DNA of 64,000 bases from an uncultured Paracoccaceae bacterium (GTDB lineage Bacteria; Pseudomonadota; Alphaproteobacteria; Rhodobacterales; Rhodobacteraceae): NCBI GenBank assembly GCA_947503775.1, contig CANNFE010000003.1, positions 226,501-290,500 of the forward strand, read 5' to 3'. The number at the start of each line of letters is the position of its first letter. The stretch's first letter is position 1. The translations under genes were made by a program, and so were the position numbers. This document shows positions 33,122-45,424 of this stretch, piece after piece. The notes below the pieces were generated by a model. The model worked only from the letters and a program-made list of their open reading frames with translations, had not been told where the DNA came from and searched no databases.

Positions 33122-33625
33122 ATGAAACATCTTGCCATTGCCGCTGCGGCGGCGCTTTTGACGGCTCCGGTTCATGCGGAGGGTCATATCGATCTGAGCG
33201 GCCTGCAAGGTGATGCAGCCGCCGGAGAAGAGCAGTTCAACCGGCAGTGCGTGGCGTGCCACGTGGTGGTCGACGAGGAAGGCGAAACGATTGCCGGACG
33301 CAATGCCCGGACCGGCCCCAACCAGTATGGTCTGGCCTACGAACTCGTTGGAAATGAAGAAGATTTCCGCTATTCCGACGGTCTGATCGCGATCGGCGAG
33401 ACCGGTCAGCGATGGACCGAGGACGCTTTTGTGGCCTATGTTCAGGACCCCACCGGCTGGATCCGCGAGACGCTGGATGATCGCCGGGCGCGGGGCAAGA
33501 TGAGCTATAAGGTGCGCGACGAGCAGGAAGCCTATGATCTTTTTGCCTATCTCGCATCGGTTGGTCCGGTCCTGGAAGGCGAAAAGCTGGAAGCTTTTGA
33601 GGCGGATACGGCTGAAGGCAGCTAA
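33122..33625 (+). CDS. cycA: c-type cytochrome (cytochrome c2/c551 type)
   Basis: 167 aa periplasmic cytochrome. Signal peptide 1-19 (ending VHAE), haem attachment CVACH at 43-47 and probable axial Met127 in GKMSYKV. The position after hemA is the usual place of cycA in Roseobacter clusters, where the product reduces the photo-oxidised reaction centre and also serves respiration. The 108-base gap after hemA may hold its own promoter. Start at ATG 33122 after AAGGGAG. Confidence 0.92.
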   Translation: MKHLAIAAAAALLTAPVHAEGHIDLSGLQGDAAAGEEQFNRQCVACHVVVDEEGETIAGRNARTGPNQYGLAYELVGNEEDFRYSDGLIAIGETGQRWTEDAFVAYVQDPTGWIRETLDDRRARGKMSYKVRDEQEAYDLFAYLASVGPVLEGEKLEAFEADTAEGS

Positions 33626-33650
33626 ACCCCTCTTTCGAAACGATTTTGAG

Positions 33651-33680
33651 CCGCCTTCGGGAAACCGGGGGCGGTTTTTT
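33651..33680 (+). terminator. rho-independent terminator of cycA / bch-puh operon
   Basis: Stem CCGCCTTCGG with CCGGGGGCGG (10 pairs including two G-T), GAAA loop, then six T. Confidence 0.92.
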
Positions 33681-33780
33681 CGTGTCTGATGATAGGATTT
33701 GAGGCTCGCTGGAGGACGGGTTCGAAGGGTCTGACGGAAAACAAAGGTTAACGCGCCGGTTTTCCGAAATTTGGGCATGC

Positions 33781-33817
33781 GGCATCCGGTCGGAGTGCCG
33801 TCGGCATCTGGTCGGAG
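33781..33817 (+). repeat. short imperfect direct repeat
   Basis: GGCATCCGGTCGGAG and GGCATCTGGTCGGAG at a 22-base spacing in the cycA-gyrB gap. Nothing else is seen in the gap apart from two hairpins near its right end. Confidence 0.4.
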
Positions 33818-33878
33818 GATTCGCCGCGCGGTGGCGGATTAACGCTGCGCACGGTGCCCCTTCGCGCAACGGGGATCT

Positions 33879-33906
33879 ACAATCCATCCTTTAAGACATG
33901 GATTGT
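33879..33906. terminator. hairpin downstream of gyrB
   Basis: Perfect 9-base arms ACAATCCAT and ATGGATTGT around a 10-base loop, about 50 bases beyond the gyrB stop. No long T-run on either strand, so termination strength is uncertain. Confidence 0.4.
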
Positions 33907-33910
33907 TTCA

Positions 33911-33948
33911 GCGCCTCCCGCCCCCTCAAAGATGGGGCCGGAAGGCGC
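33911..33948 (-). terminator. hairpin immediately after gyrB
   Basis: Arms GCGCCT/AGGCGC with inner GCCCC/GGGGC, ending 4 bases from the gyrB stop codon. It lacks a clear T-tract on the minus strand, so it may protect the mRNA end rather than terminate. Confidence 0.45.
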
Positions 33949-33952
33949 CGGA

Positions 33953-36382
<2,430 letters not shown>

Positions 36383-36464
36383 TTATTGATGGCCCTATAT
36401 ACGAAGTGTGGGGGCGAATGTCACCCTTTGGCGCTATATTTTGTGTGCCTTGGTGGGGGTGATG

Positions 36465-37550
36465 TCAGGGGGCGATGCGCGAGATGCCGTCGGTTTCCAG
36501 AACCTCGATCCGCTGGGCGCGGTCGCCCAGATCCTCGAAGAGCTCGGCGCCCGTTCCGGTCATCCAGGCCTGGGCGTTTAGGGCGATGATCTCGTCATAG
36601 AGCGCGGCGCGGCGGCCCGCGTCGAGATGGGCGGCGACCTCGTCCAGCAGCAGGAGCGGCGGGGTGCCGATCTGGGCCGCAAGGGCGCGGGCATTGGCGA
36701 GGATGAGGGAGATGAGGAGGGCCTTCTGCTCCCCGGTGGAGCAATCGCGGGCGGGGATGTCCTTGGCCGCGAAGATCGCCTGAAGGTCTGCGCGGTGTGG
36801 GCCGACAAGCGTGCGACCCGCGGGCAGATCGCGGGGACGGCTGGTCGCGAAGGCGTCGCGGAGGGCGTCTTCGGCGTCCGGGGCGTCGTCGTCCAGCGCG
36901 AGGGTCGCTGTCGGGAAGGCGGTCTCGGTCGCCTTTTGGGCGGCGGTGAGCTGCGCGATGGTGTCCTTGCGGTTCGCGCTAATCTCGGCCCCCGCCTTGG
37001 CCATCGTGGCCTCGAGCGCGGCGTACCAGTGAGCGTCGCGGACTTGATCCTTGAGCAGGCGGTTGCGTTCTCGCATGGCCTTTTCATAGGTGAGGACCGC
37101 CTCGCCGTGGCGGGGCTCGAACGACAGGGCGGCGCGGTCGAGGAACCGGCGGCGGCCGTCGGCGCCTTCGATCCAGAGCCGGTCCATCGCGGGGATGAGC
37201 CAGAGGACGCGGGCGATGCGGCCCAGCGCGGTCTGACTGGCGGTCTTGCTGTCGATGCGGGTCTGGCGGGCGGCGTGATCCTCGGACCAGGTTTCGATCT
37301 CGTGGGTGCGTCCCTGGGCGGTCAGATCGGCAGTGATTTTCCAACCGATGGCCTCGGGGCGCCGCGTCATCTCTTGGGCGGAGGCGCGGCGCAGGCCGCG
37401 ACCGGGAGAGAGCAGCGAGACAGCTTCGATCAGGTTGGTCTTGCCTGCACCGTTGGGACCGAAGATCGCGACGGGGCGCGGATCAAGGTCGAGCACCGTG
37501 CGATGGTGCGAGCGGAAATGGCTGAGGGTGAGGCGGGTGAGCGCGGTCAT
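36465..37550 (-). CDS. recF: DNA replication/repair protein RecF
   Basis: SMC-like ATPase for recombinational gap repair, 361 aa. Walker A GPNGAGKT at about 31-38, signature STGEQKALLISL, Walker B LLLLDEVAAHLD. 15 bases after dnaN and followed by gyrB after 97 bases. Confidence 0.96.
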   Translation of the reverse strand: MTALTRLTLSHFRSHHRTVLDLDPRPVAIFGPNGAGKTNLIEAVSLLSPGRGLRRASAQEMTRRPEAIGWKITADLTAQGRTHEIETWSEDHAARQTRIDSKTASQTALGRIARVLWLIPAMDRLWIEGADGRRRFLDRAALSFEPRHGEAVLTYEKAMRERNRLLKDQVRDAHWYAALEATMAKAGAEISANRKDTIAQLTAAQKATETAFPTATLALDDDAPDAEDALRDAFATSRPRDLPAGRTLVGPHRADLQAIFAAKDIPARDCSTGEQKALLISLILANARALAAQIGTPPLLLLDEVAAHLDAGRRAALYDEIIALNAQAWMTGTGAELFEDLGDRAQRIEVLETDGISRIAP

Positions 37551-37565
37551 GCGCCCCGGGCGGCC

Positions 37566-38684
37566 TCAGACGCGCATCGGCATGACGACATAGACCGCGC
37601 TTTCGTCATTGCCTTCGCGCATCAGGGTCGGATCGCCGCTGGCATTGAAGAGGAAAACGGCGTTTTCGCGATCCACCTGCCCCGCGATTTCGAGCAGGTA
37701 TTTGGCGTTGAAGCCGATCTCGAGCCGTTCGTCGCCATAGGCCACGGCGAGCTCTTCCTCGGCGTTGCCCGCATCGGGAGCGTTGACGGAGAGGACGAGG
37801 CGGTCCTCGTCGATCTGCATCTTCACGGCACGTGAGCGTTCGGAGCTGACAGTGGCGACGCGGTCGACGGCCTTGGCGAAATCGGCGGCGTCCACTTCGA
37901 GCCGCTTGGTGTTGTTTTGCGGGATGACGCGGGTGTAGTCGGGGAAGGTACCGTCGATAACTTTTGAGGTCAGGGTGATATCCTCGGTCGCGAAGCGGAC
38001 CTTGGTTTCGGAGACGGAGACGGCGATCTGGGCGTCGTCATCGTCGAGCAGTTTGCGCAGCTCCGCGACCGTCTTGCGCGGGACGATGACGCCCGCCATC
38101 TCGGCGGCGCCGTCGGGCAGGTCGGCATCGATGCGGGCGAGGCGGTGGCCGTCGGTGGCCACGCAGCGCAGCTGTTTGCCGCCCTCGCCGTCGGCGACAT
38201 GCATATAGACGCCATTGAGGTAATAGCGCGTCTCTTCAGTGGAAATCGCGAATTTCGACTTGTCGAAGAGGCGGCGCAGCATCGGGGCGGGCGCGGCGAA
38301 GTTCGTGTCGTAATCAGCGGATGCCATGACGGGGAAGTCTTCGCGCGGCAGGGTGGCGAGCTGGAAATGCGAGCGGCCCGCCTCGATGGCGAGGCGGCCG
38401 GTGGTGCCGTCATCGGCGAGCGTAACGAGCGCGCCGTCGGGCAGCTTGCGGACGATTTCGTTGAGCGTGACGGCGTTGACGGTCGTGGCGCCCGCCCGTT
38501 CGACCTGAGCGGGGGCGCGATCGACGACCTCGATATCGAGGTCGGTGGCGCGGAAGGTGACACGGTCGCCTTCGGCTTCGATCAGGACGTTGGCGAGGAT
38601 CGGGATCGTGTTGCGGCGTTCGACAACGGATTGGGCCTGGGCCACGGCTTTGAGAAGGGCGGCCCGCTCGATGCTGATCTTCAT
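37566..38684 (-). CDS. dnaN: DNA polymerase III beta subunit (sliding clamp)
   Basis: Ring-shaped processivity clamp, 372 aa, with the three repeated beta-clamp domains. Start MKISIERAALLKAVAQAQSV, RRNTIPILANVLIEA and the C-terminal end AVYVVMPMRV are diagnostic. It lies between dnaA and recF. Confidence 0.98.
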   Translation of the reverse strand: MKISIERAALLKAVAQAQSVVERRNTIPILANVLIEAEGDRVTFRATDLDIEVVDRAPAQVERAGATTVNAVTLNEIVRKLPDGALVTLADDGTTGRLAIEAGRSHFQLATLPREDFPVMASADYDTNFAAPAPMLRRLFDKSKFAISTEETRYYLNGVYMHVADGEGGKQLRCVATDGHRLARIDADLPDGAAEMAGVIVPRKTVAELRKLLDDDDAQIAVSVSETKVRFATEDITLTSKVIDGTFPDYTRVIPQNNTKRLEVDAADFAKAVDRVATVSSERSRAVKMQIDEDRLVLSVNAPDAGNAEEELAVAYGDERLEIGFNAKYLLEIAGQVDRENAVFLFNASGDPTLMREGNDESAVYVVMPMRV

Positions 38685-38807
38685 ATCCCTGTTCCTGCTT
38701 TTGACGTGCCCGGGTCCGACGGCCCCAGCCGGGACCGCGACGGTAGCCGTTTCGGGGGAAGCCTCAAGAGCTTTTTGTGACCGGGCTGTAACCTGTTGCG
38801 CCCGGGC

Positions 38808-40115
38808 CTACTCTTCCAGCTGGCGGCGCAGATTTTCCAGGTCGTCCGAGAGCTGGCTGTCCTTGATCCTGAGATCCTCGATCCGGCGAACGCCGTGGAT
38901 GACGGTGGTGTGGTCGCGTCCGCCGAACCGGCGCCCGATCTCGGGCAAGGAGCGGGAGGTCATCTGTTTGCAGAACCACATGGCGACTTGGCGGGGGCGC
39001 GCATAGTCGCGTTTGCGCTTGGGGCCGATCATGTCGGAGAGGCGGATCGAGTAGTATTCGCTGACCTTGCGCTGGATTTCCTCGACGGTGACCTTGCGTT
39101 CCGAAATCCGCAGGATGTCGGCGAGGCAGTCCTGCGCCAGCTCGAGCGTGATCTCGCGCCCGACGAGCGAGGAGAAGGCAAAGAGCCGGGTCAGCGCGCC
39201 TTCGAGGACGCGGACATTGGTCGAGATGCGGTGAGCGAGAAATTCCAGCACGCCATCGGCGACGACCACGTCGGGGTCGGTGTTCTGATGGGAGGTGAGC
39301 TTGGATTGCAGGATGCCCAGGCGCAGCTCGTAATCGGTCGGGTGCAGATCGACGACGAGGCCACATTGCAGGCGCGATTTGATGCGGTCCTCGAGATCCT
39401 TGATCTCTCCCGGCGCGCGGTCGCCGGAGATGATGATCTGCTTTTGATCATCAATCAGCGAGTTGAACGTGTGGAAGAATTCTTCCTGCGTGGAGGATTT
39501 TCCGGCGATGAACTGGACGTCGTCGACCATCAGCACGTCGACGGAGCGGAAAAGGTGCTTGAAGTCCATCATCGTGTTGTCGCGGATCGCGCGGACGAAC
39601 TCGTACATGAACTTTTCGGCCGAGATATAGAGCACGTTCAGCTCCGGCTGGCGCTGGCGCAGCTCGTGGGCGATGGCGTGCATCAGGTGCGTTTTGCCAA
39701 GACCCACGCCGCCATAGAGAAAGAGCGGGTTGAAGCTGACCGGGCCGCCTTCGGCGACGCGCTTGGCGGCGGCATAGGCCAGCTCGTTCGGCTTGCCGAC
39801 GACGAAGCGGTCGAAGGTGAAGCGCTCTTCGAGGGCAGGTGGCGGAACGGCCGAGGCGGTTGGCGCGGTCGCGACATTGGCCACGTCGAAGGCGAGGCGC
39901 TTGACGCTCTCTCCGGAGCGGTTGAGCTGGTAAATGATCTGATCCGCGAAATTTTGCGAGACGTAGTTGCCGATAAAGGTCGTGGGAACGCCGAATGTGC
40001 AGACGCCGTCCTTCAGATCCTGAAAGACGAGCGGTTCGATCCAGCTTGTGTAGTGGCTTGTGCCGAGTGTCTTTTTGAGCTCATTGCGGACTACTCCCCA
40101 TTGATCCTTCGTCAT
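38808..40115 (-). CDS. dnaA: chromosomal replication initiator DnaA
   Basis: AAA+ initiator, about 435 aa. Walker A YGGVGLGKTHLMHAI, Walker B VDVLMVDDVQFI, and the C-terminal DNA-binding signature GGRDHTTVIHGVRRIEDL. The start is uncertain: ATG 40115 (MTKDQWG) gives the usual N-terminus, while ATG 40148 has GGAGG placed rather far upstream. Confidence 0.96.
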   Translation of the reverse strand: MTKDQWGVVRNELKKTLGTSHYTSWIEPLVFQDLKDGVCTFGVPTTFIGNYVSQNFADQIIYQLNRSGESVKRLAFDVANVATAPTASAVPPPALEERFTFDRFVVGKPNELAYAAAKRVAEGGPVSFNPLFLYGGVGLGKTHLMHAIAHELRQRQPELNVLYISAEKFMYEFVRAIRDNTMMDFKHLFRSVDVLMVDDVQFIAGKSSTQEEFFHTFNSLIDDQKQIIISGDRAPGEIKDLEDRIKSRLQCGLVVDLHPTDYELRLGILQSKLTSHQNTDPDVVVADGVLEFLAHRISTNVRVLEGALTRLFAFSSLVGREITLELAQDCLADILRISERKVTVEEIQRKVSEYYSIRLSDMIGPKRKRDYARPRQVAMWFCKQMTSRSLPEIGRRFGGRDHTTVIHGVRRIEDLRIKDSQLSDDLENLRRQLEE

Positions 40116-40148
40116 TCCCACCTGCGCCTGTTCTTCTTCCGACTTCAT

Positions 40149-40837
40149 CAAAGGGCGGATGTTCCTCCCCCGGACGGCCCTCGCTTGCCGCCCTGCTCCC
40201 GGCTTTTCCTCATCCTTTTCACGGGGCAAAGACGGTCAGGTCCGGTACAAACAGGTTGCACACGGCACGCCTTGACCGGCGTTTGACGAAAGACCCGACA
40301 TGGGCGCCTGGCGCGCATCGTTCTGATGCGTCAGCGCGGCGCGACGGGCCCCTTTTGGACATGTCTGACGATATGACAGGCCAGATAGACCCATCAATTG
40401 CAGACGCGAAGCGTTGATCTTGCGAGCGACCTCCTGGCCGATCCGGACCTTGCCTCACCGTGAATTCCGGAGCCCAATACGAAGTGCCGGCGCAGTCGTC
40501 CCAACCGACGAGGCCAACTTTGAGCTCCGCAATTTCACCATGTCCCCCCAGGACGATGTGAATCGCATGGGTCAAGCTAGCAAGGGCGCTGCGGACCTCG
40601 CAAGACGAACAACACGCTTGACTAAACAAATGCTGAATCGAATCTCGAACTGGTATTTGCATCAAAGACTTGGCGTGAGGGTATCTTGCAGGGTGCGCCC
40701 TGACCGGCGAATTTTGAACGGATCGGTCGCGCCGTTTTTGTCACTAATCTGTTTCAAATCTATGCGTCACTATCGAACCGGCTGGAATCCGCGTCCTGCG
40801 GTTCCAGTGTCTCGCTATCCCCCCTCCCAAACGACAG
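40149..40837. other. long dnaA-rpsT gap without a recognisable gene
   Basis: About 690 bases. The dnaA promoter must lie here. I found no TTATCCACA-type DnaA box, no tandem AT-rich 13-mers and no RNA gene. AT content rises around 40600-40680 and 40730-40770. Long open frames through it have no family resemblance. Confidence 0.5.
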
Positions 40838-40867
40838 ATGGCCCCGCGGTTTTCACCGCGAGGCCAT
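40838..40867 (-). terminator. hairpin downstream of rpsT
   Basis: Thirteen-base arms ATGGCCCCGCGGT and ACCGCGAGGCCAT (one mismatch) around TTTC, 33 bases beyond the rpsT stop. The stem is strong but the T-run is poor. Confidence 0.65.
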
Positions 40868-40899
40868 ACTGTCCTTGCCGCTGGGGCGAGGTTGATCGA

Positions 40900-41163
40900 T
40901 CAGCCGATCGCTTTGACGCGGGCGGTGAGCCGCGACATTTTCCGCGCGACGGTGTTCTTGTGATAGACGCCCTTGGTGACGCCGCGCATCAGTTCAGGCT
41001 GGGCGGCGCGCAGGGCGGCGGTGGCCGCGTCCTTGTCGCCCGAGGCGATCGCCTCTTCGACCTTGCGCAGGAAAGTGCGGATGCGCGAGCGGCGCGCCTT
41101 GTTGATCTGAAAACGCGTCTCGTTCTGACGGGCGCGCTTTTTTGCTTGGGGCGAATTTGCCAT
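40900..41163 (-). CDS. rpsT: 30S ribosomal protein S20
   Basis: 87 aa, very basic. [31 protein letters not shown] is the S20 N-terminus and [16 protein letters not shown] its C-terminal block. It binds 16S rRNA. The position upstream of dnaA in the same orientation is usual in alphaproteobacteria. Confidence 0.98.
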   Translation of the reverse strand: MANSPQAKKRARQNETRFQINKARRSRIRTFLRKVEEAIASGDKDAATAALRAAQPELMRGVTKGVYHKNTVARKMSRLTARVKAIG

Positions 41164-41324
41164 GTCGTGTCGGTGTCCCTTTGCCGGGTTGATGTCAGTC
41201 GCACGCCACCCGTCAAATCCGGAACGTCGGTCGCCGGGACGAATCGAGCCTGAGAAGCGGGCTACACGCGCATGTCTGGCGGCGGCTTCTGAGGCAAACC
41301 GCCCCCGCGGTCAAGCCCTATCCG

Positions 41325-42101
41325 CTATTTGTCGCGGAACTGCGCCTCGCGTTTTTCGATGAAGGCGGCCATGCCTTCGGTCTGATCCTCGGTCGCAAAG
41401 AGCGAATGGAAGAGACGGCGTTCAAACAGGAGCCCTTCGGAGAGCGTCGTCTCGTAGCTGCGGTTGACGGCTTCCTTGACCGCCATCGTGGCGATCTGGC
41501 TTTTCTCGGCGATCTTGCCGGCGCAGGCGAGGGCCTCATCCTTAAGCTTTTTCGCGGGCACGACGCGGGAGACGAGGCCCGAGCGCTCGGCCTCTTCGGC
41601 ATCCATGAAGCGGCCCGTCAGATGCATGTCCATCGCCTTGGACTTGCCGACGAAACGGGTGAGCCGCTGGCTGCCGCCGATCCCGGCGACGACGCCGAGA
41701 TTGATTTCGGGTTGGCCGAACTTGGCCGTGTCGGCGGCGATGATGAAGTCGCACATCATCGCAAGTTCGCACCCGCCGCCCAGCGCGTAGCCCGCGACGG
41801 CAGCGATGATCGGCTTGCGGCAGTTCAGCAGATCGCGGGTCTCGTTGCCCATGTAATCGCTGGTGAACATATCCACGAAGGACTTCGACGCCATTTCCGA
41901 GATATCGGCCCCGGCGGCAAAGGCCTTGTCAGAGCCGGTGATGACGATGGCGCGGACCTTGTCGTTCTCGCCGGCCTCGCGGATCGCCTGGGCCAGCTCT
42001 CCGAGCAGGGCGGCGTTGAGCGCGTTGAGCGCGTCGGGCCGGTTGAGGGTGATGAGTGCCACGTGATCGTCGATATCGACGATGATGGTTTCGAATGCCA
42101 T
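41325..42101 (-). CDS. enoyl-CoA hydratase
   Basis: Crotonase-family hydratase of beta-oxidation, 258 aa. Oxyanion-hole segments are AAGADISEM and [18 protein letters not shown]. The catalytic pair matches Glu in [11 protein letters not shown] and Glu in [14 protein letters not shown], as in short-chain enoyl-CoA hydratases (FadB1/PaaF-like). Start ATG 42101 after AGAGGATAT; the frame stays open further upstream only as the complement of mutM. It stands between mutM and rpsT. Confidence 0.93.
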   Translation of the reverse strand: MAFETIIVDIDDHVALITLNRPDALNALNAALLGELAQAIREAGENDKVRAIVITGSDKAFAAGADISEMASKSFVDMFTSDYMGNETRDLLNCRKPIIAAVAGYALGGGCELAMMCDFIIAADTAKFGQPEINLGVVAGIGGSQRLTRFVGKSKAMDMHLTGRFMDAEEAERSGLVSRVVPAKKLKDEALACAGKIAEKSQIATMAVKEAVNRSYETTLSEGLLFERRLFHSLFATEDQTEGMAAFIEKREAQFRDK

Positions 42102-42162
42102 GATATCCTCTGGCTTCGGTTTGACAGACTTCGTGCTTAACAGCCGGGGCCCAGCTTTCAAG

Positions 42163-43014
42163 CTATCTTTGGCAGCTTGGGCAGTAGAAGCTCGACCGGC
42201 CGGATTGGACGATCCGGCGGATCGTGCCGGTGCAGCCTTCGGTGGTGCAGGGCTCGCCTTCGCGGTCATAGGCCCGGAAGGTGTGCTGGAAATAGCCGAG
42301 CTCTCCGTTCGCCTGGCGGTGATCGCGCAGGGAGGAGCCGCCTGCCTCGATCGCGTCGATGAGCACATCGCGGATGATGGGCACGAGGCTGTGGATGCGG
42401 CGGGCGGACAGGTTGCGGGCCTTCCGGCGCGGATTGATGCGGGCGCGGTGCAGGACCTCGCAGACATAGATGTTGCCAAGGCCCGCAACCACACGCTGAT
42501 CGAGGAGCGCCGCCTTGATCGCCGTGGCCTTGCCCGCCAGGGCGGCAGTGAGAGCGAGACCGTCGAAGCTGTTGCCAAGGGGCTCGGGGCCGAGCTTGGC
42601 GAGCAGTTTATGCTCTTCGATCTGCTCCGTCGGGGCCAGATCCATGGCGCCGAAGCGGCGCGGATCGTTGAAGACGATGCGTGCGCCCTCGTCGGTTTGC
42701 AGGACGACATGGTCGTGCTTTGCCTGCGGAAGCTGGGTATGATGAAAGACGCCAGGCGCAGTGCTTTCGATCAGCATCCGGCCCGACATGCCCAGATGGA
42801 TCAGCAGCGTTTCATCCGTGTCGAGATCGGCGAGAATGTACTTGGACCGCCGCCGCAAACGCTCGATCCGCGCGCCGGTCAGGCGCTCGGCCATCCGCTC
42901 GGGAAAGGGCCAGCGCAGGTCGGGGCGATTGACGTCCGCCCGGGCGATGCGGGCGCCTTCGAGGACGGGCACAAGGCCGCGCCGGACGGTTTCGACTTCG
43001 GGCAATTCGGGCAA
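42163..43014 (-). CDS. mutM: formamidopyrimidine-DNA glycosylase
   Basis: Removes 8-oxoguanine and other oxidised purines; bifunctional glycosylase/lyase. 283 aa. [13 protein letters not shown] gives the catalytic Pro2 and Glu3; [13 protein letters not shown] is the helix-two-turn-helix. The zinc finger is [28 protein letters not shown], with all four cysteines. Divergent from ubiE. Confidence 0.97.
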   Translation of the reverse strand: MPELPEVETVRRGLVPVLEGARIARADVNRPDLRWPFPERMAERLTGARIERLRRRSKYILADLDTDETLLIHLGMSGRMLIESTAPGVFHHTQLPQAKHDHVVLQTDEGARIVFNDPRRFGAMDLAPTEQIEEHKLLAKLGPEPLGNSFDGLALTAALAGKATAIKAALLDQRVVAGLGNIYVCEVLHRARINPRRKARNLSARRIHSLVPIIRDVLIDAIEAGGSSLRDHRQANGELGYFQHTFRAYDREGEPCTTEGCTGTIRRIVQSGRSSFYCPSCQR

Positions 43015-43040
43015 GATGCGGCTCTTTCCTGAGGGAAGGC

Positions 43041-43049
43041 TGTGGATAT
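43041..43049. promoter_or_regulatory. single DnaA-box-like sequence in mutM-ubiE gap
   Basis: TGTGGATAT, whose complement ATATCCACA differs at one position from TTATCCACA. Only one copy, so not an origin by itself. Confidence 0.25.
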
Positions 43050-43150
43050 AGGGCGGAATGGGCCTGCTCGCAAACGGGTGCGGCTTTGTCTGCCTTTGTG
43101 ATTTGCGCGCGCAGCCTATATCGCGAGGGAGCGACTAGCAGGACGGACCC

Positions 43151-43894
43151 ATGACCAAGAACGAGAAGACGACGCATTTCGGGAACGAGACGGTCCCGGA
43201 AGGAGAAAAAGCGGACCGGGTCAAGGGCGTCTTTACCTCGGTCGCGTCGCGGTATGACGTGATGAACGACGTGATGAGCGGGGGGATCCACCGGCTTTGG
43301 AAGGATGCGATGATGGACTGGCTCGCACCGCGGGCGGGTCAGCGGCTTCTGGATGTGGCGGGCGGCACCGGGGATATCGCGTTTCGGTTTCTCAAGCGGG
43401 CGGGGGCCGCCGAAGCGGTCGTGCTGGATCTGACCGAGGATATGCTGGCCGCCGGGCGGCAGCGGGCCGAAGCGGAAGATGCGCCGATCGAGTGGATCGC
43501 GGGCGATGCGATGACGCTGCCCTTCGAGGATGCGTCCTTTGACGTCTATACGATTTCCTTTGGGATCCGGAACGTAACGCGGCCCGAAGATGCGCTTGCC
43601 GAGGCTTATCGCGTGCTGCGCCCCGGCGGGCGGCTGATGGTTCTGGAGTTCTCGCAGCTGCCCAATCCGGCGTTGCAGGCGGCCTATGATCTTTATTCCT
43701 TCAACGTGATCCCTCGGATGGGTCAGGTGATCGCGGGCGACCGCGACAGCTATCAGTATCTGGTGGAATCGATCCGCAAGTTCCCCGATCAGGAGACGTT
43801 TTTGGGCATGATCCGCGATGCGGGATTCGAGCGGGCCAGCTATCGCAACCTGTCGATGGGCATTGCCGCGCTCCATTCCGGCTGGAAGATTTAG
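43151..43894 (+). CDS. ubiE: ubiquinone biosynthesis C-methyltransferase UbiE
   Basis: SAM-dependent methyltransferase acting on 2-polyprenyl-6-methoxy-1,4-benzoquinol. 247 aa. [26 protein letters not shown], the SAM motif [15 protein letters not shown] and the family block [26 protein letters not shown] are visible. ubiB follows with no gap. Confidence 0.97.
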   Translation: MTKNEKTTHFGNETVPEGEKADRVKGVFTSVASRYDVMNDVMSGGIHRLWKDAMMDWLAPRAGQRLLDVAGGTGDIAFRFLKRAGAAEAVVLDLTEDMLAAGRQRAEAEDAPIEWIAGDAMTLPFEDASFDVYTISFGIRNVTRPEDALAEAYRVLRPGGRLMVLEFSQLPNPALQAAYDLYSFNVIPRMGQVIAGDRDSYQYLVESIRKFPDQETFLGMIRDAGFERASYRNLSMGIAALHSGWKI

Positions 43895-45424
43895 ATGCGG
43901 GGACCTCATAACATCTGGCGCCTGATCCGGACGGGCGCCACTTTGGAACGGACGGGCGCGATGAATGTCGTGCTGGATGCATTTCAAGCGCCGCCCTCGC
44001 TCAGGATCGTGGCCAAGGCGCTGGGCTGGCCGTTCAAATGGGCGGGGCTGAAAGGCGATCCCAGCATGCCGCCCGCAACGCGCGCGCTCACCGCGTTGGG
44101 GCCGGCCTATATCAAGTTCGGGCAGATCCTGTCGACGCGGCCCGATGTGGTGGGTGACGAGCTGGCGGTGCAGTTGCGCGTTCTGCAAGACAAGCTGCCG
44201 CCCTTCTCGATGGAGGAGGCGCGCGAGACGATCGAGAGCGAATTGCAGATGCCGATCGAGGCGATCTTTGCCGAGATCGGTCCGCCGGTGGCGGCGGCGT
44301 CGATCGCGCAGGTGCACAAGGGCAAGCTGGCCGAGAGCGGCGAGAATGTCGCGATCAAAGTGCTGCGTCCGGGGATCGAGAAGGCGTTCCGCAAGGATAT
44401 CGATGCGTTCTATCTGGCCGCCCGGATCGTGGAGATCTTCTCTCCGGGGTCGCGGCGGCTGCATCCGACCGAAGTGATCGAGCATTTCGAAGGTGTGGTG
44501 AACGGAGAGCTGGATTTCCGGCTGGAAAGCTCGGCCGCGGCCGAATTCGCGGCCAATACGCGAACCGATACCGGATTTCAGGTGCCCGAGATCAAGTGGT
44601 TCCTGTCCTCGCGCCGGGTGATGACGCTGGGCTGGGCGCAGGGGATCCCGGCCGGTGACAATGAGGCGCTCGATGCGGCGGGTCAGGACCGGCGCGCTTT
44701 GGGCGAGCGGGTGCTGCGGCTCTTTTTGCAGCATGCGCTGCGGGACGGGTATTTTCATGCGGACATGCATCAGGGGAACCTGAAGGTTGCGCCAAACGGC
44801 GACATCATCGCGATCGATTTCGGGATCATGGGGCGGCTCGATGCGTATACGCGCCGGGTTTATGCCGAGATCATATTCGGCTTTATCCGCAAGGATTACC
44901 GGCGCGTCGCCGAAGTGCATTTCGAGGCGGGATATGTGCCTGCCGATCAGGATGTCGATGAGTTCGCCCGGGCCTTGCGCGCCGTGGGCGAGCCGATTTT
45001 CGGGATGGACGCCTCGCGGATTTCGATGGGCCGGCTTCTGACCTATCTTTTCGAAGTGACCGAACGGTTCGGGATGGAGACGCGAACCGAGCTGATCCTG
45101 TTGCAGCGCACAATGGTCGTGGTCGAAGGTGTGGCTCGGTCCTTGAACCCGCATATCAACATCTGGGAAGTCGCCCAGCCGGTGGTCGAATCCTACATCA
45201 AGGACAATATCGGACCGAAGGCGCTTCTGGGCGATCTGGCCAAGACCGTTCGGATCGTGTCGCGCTTTGGGCCGCGCCTGCCGCAGATGGCGGAGGCGGC
45301 CTTGATCCGGCAGACCAATCCCAGGCCGCCTGCCCGCCCAAGGCGGTGGACGCATCCGCTTGTCATGATGCTGGTCGGCGGTGGTCTGGTCCTTTTGGGG
45401 ATGGTGTTCGAGAGCCTGCTTTAG
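43895..45424 (+). CDS. ubiB: ubiquinone biosynthesis protein UbiB (ABC1/ADCK-like kinase)
   Basis: Atypical protein-kinase-like ATPase needed for aerobic ubiquinone synthesis, 509 aa. The KxGQ motif YIKFGQILSTRPD, the Ala-rich nucleotide loop PPVAAASIAQVHKG and the metal-binding FHADMHQGNLKV / AIDFGIMGRL are all present. The C-terminus has a membrane anchor (about 485-505). Probably one operon with ubiE. The stop overlaps convergent flgD by 4 bases. Confidence 0.96.
   Translation: MRGPHNIWRLIRTGATLERTGAMNVVLDAFQAPPSLRIVAKALGWPFKWAGLKGDPSMPPATRALTALGPAYIKFGQILSTRPDVVGDELAVQLRVLQDKLPPFSMEEARETIESELQMPIEAIFAEIGPPVAAASIAQVHKGKLAESGENVAIKVLRPGIEKAFRKDIDAFYLAARIVEIFSPGSRRLHPTEVIEHFEGVVNGELDFRLESSAAAEFAANTRTDTGFQVPEIKWFLSSRRVMTLGWAQGIPAGDNEALDAAGQDRRALGERVLRLFLQHALRDGYFHADMHQGNLKVAPNGDIIAIDFGIMGRLDAYTRRVYAEIIFGFIRKDYRRVAEVHFEAGYVPADQDVDEFARALRAVGEPIFGMDASRISMGRLLTYLFEVTERFGMETRTELILLQRTMVVVEGVARSLNPHINIWEVAQPVVESYIKDNIGPKALLGDLAKTVRIVSRFGPRLPQMAEAALIRQTNPRPPARPRRWTHPLVMMLVGGGLVLLGMVFESLL

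Noticed and set aside
40230-40837. Origin of replication next to dnaA.
   Set aside because: No canonical DnaA box or AT-rich repeat array found by eye.
42812-45355. Very long open frame (847 codons) on the minus strand opposite ubiE/ubiB and mutM.
   Set aside because: Antisense shadow of high-G+C coding DNA; no family motif, and ubiE, ubiB and mutM are unmistakable.
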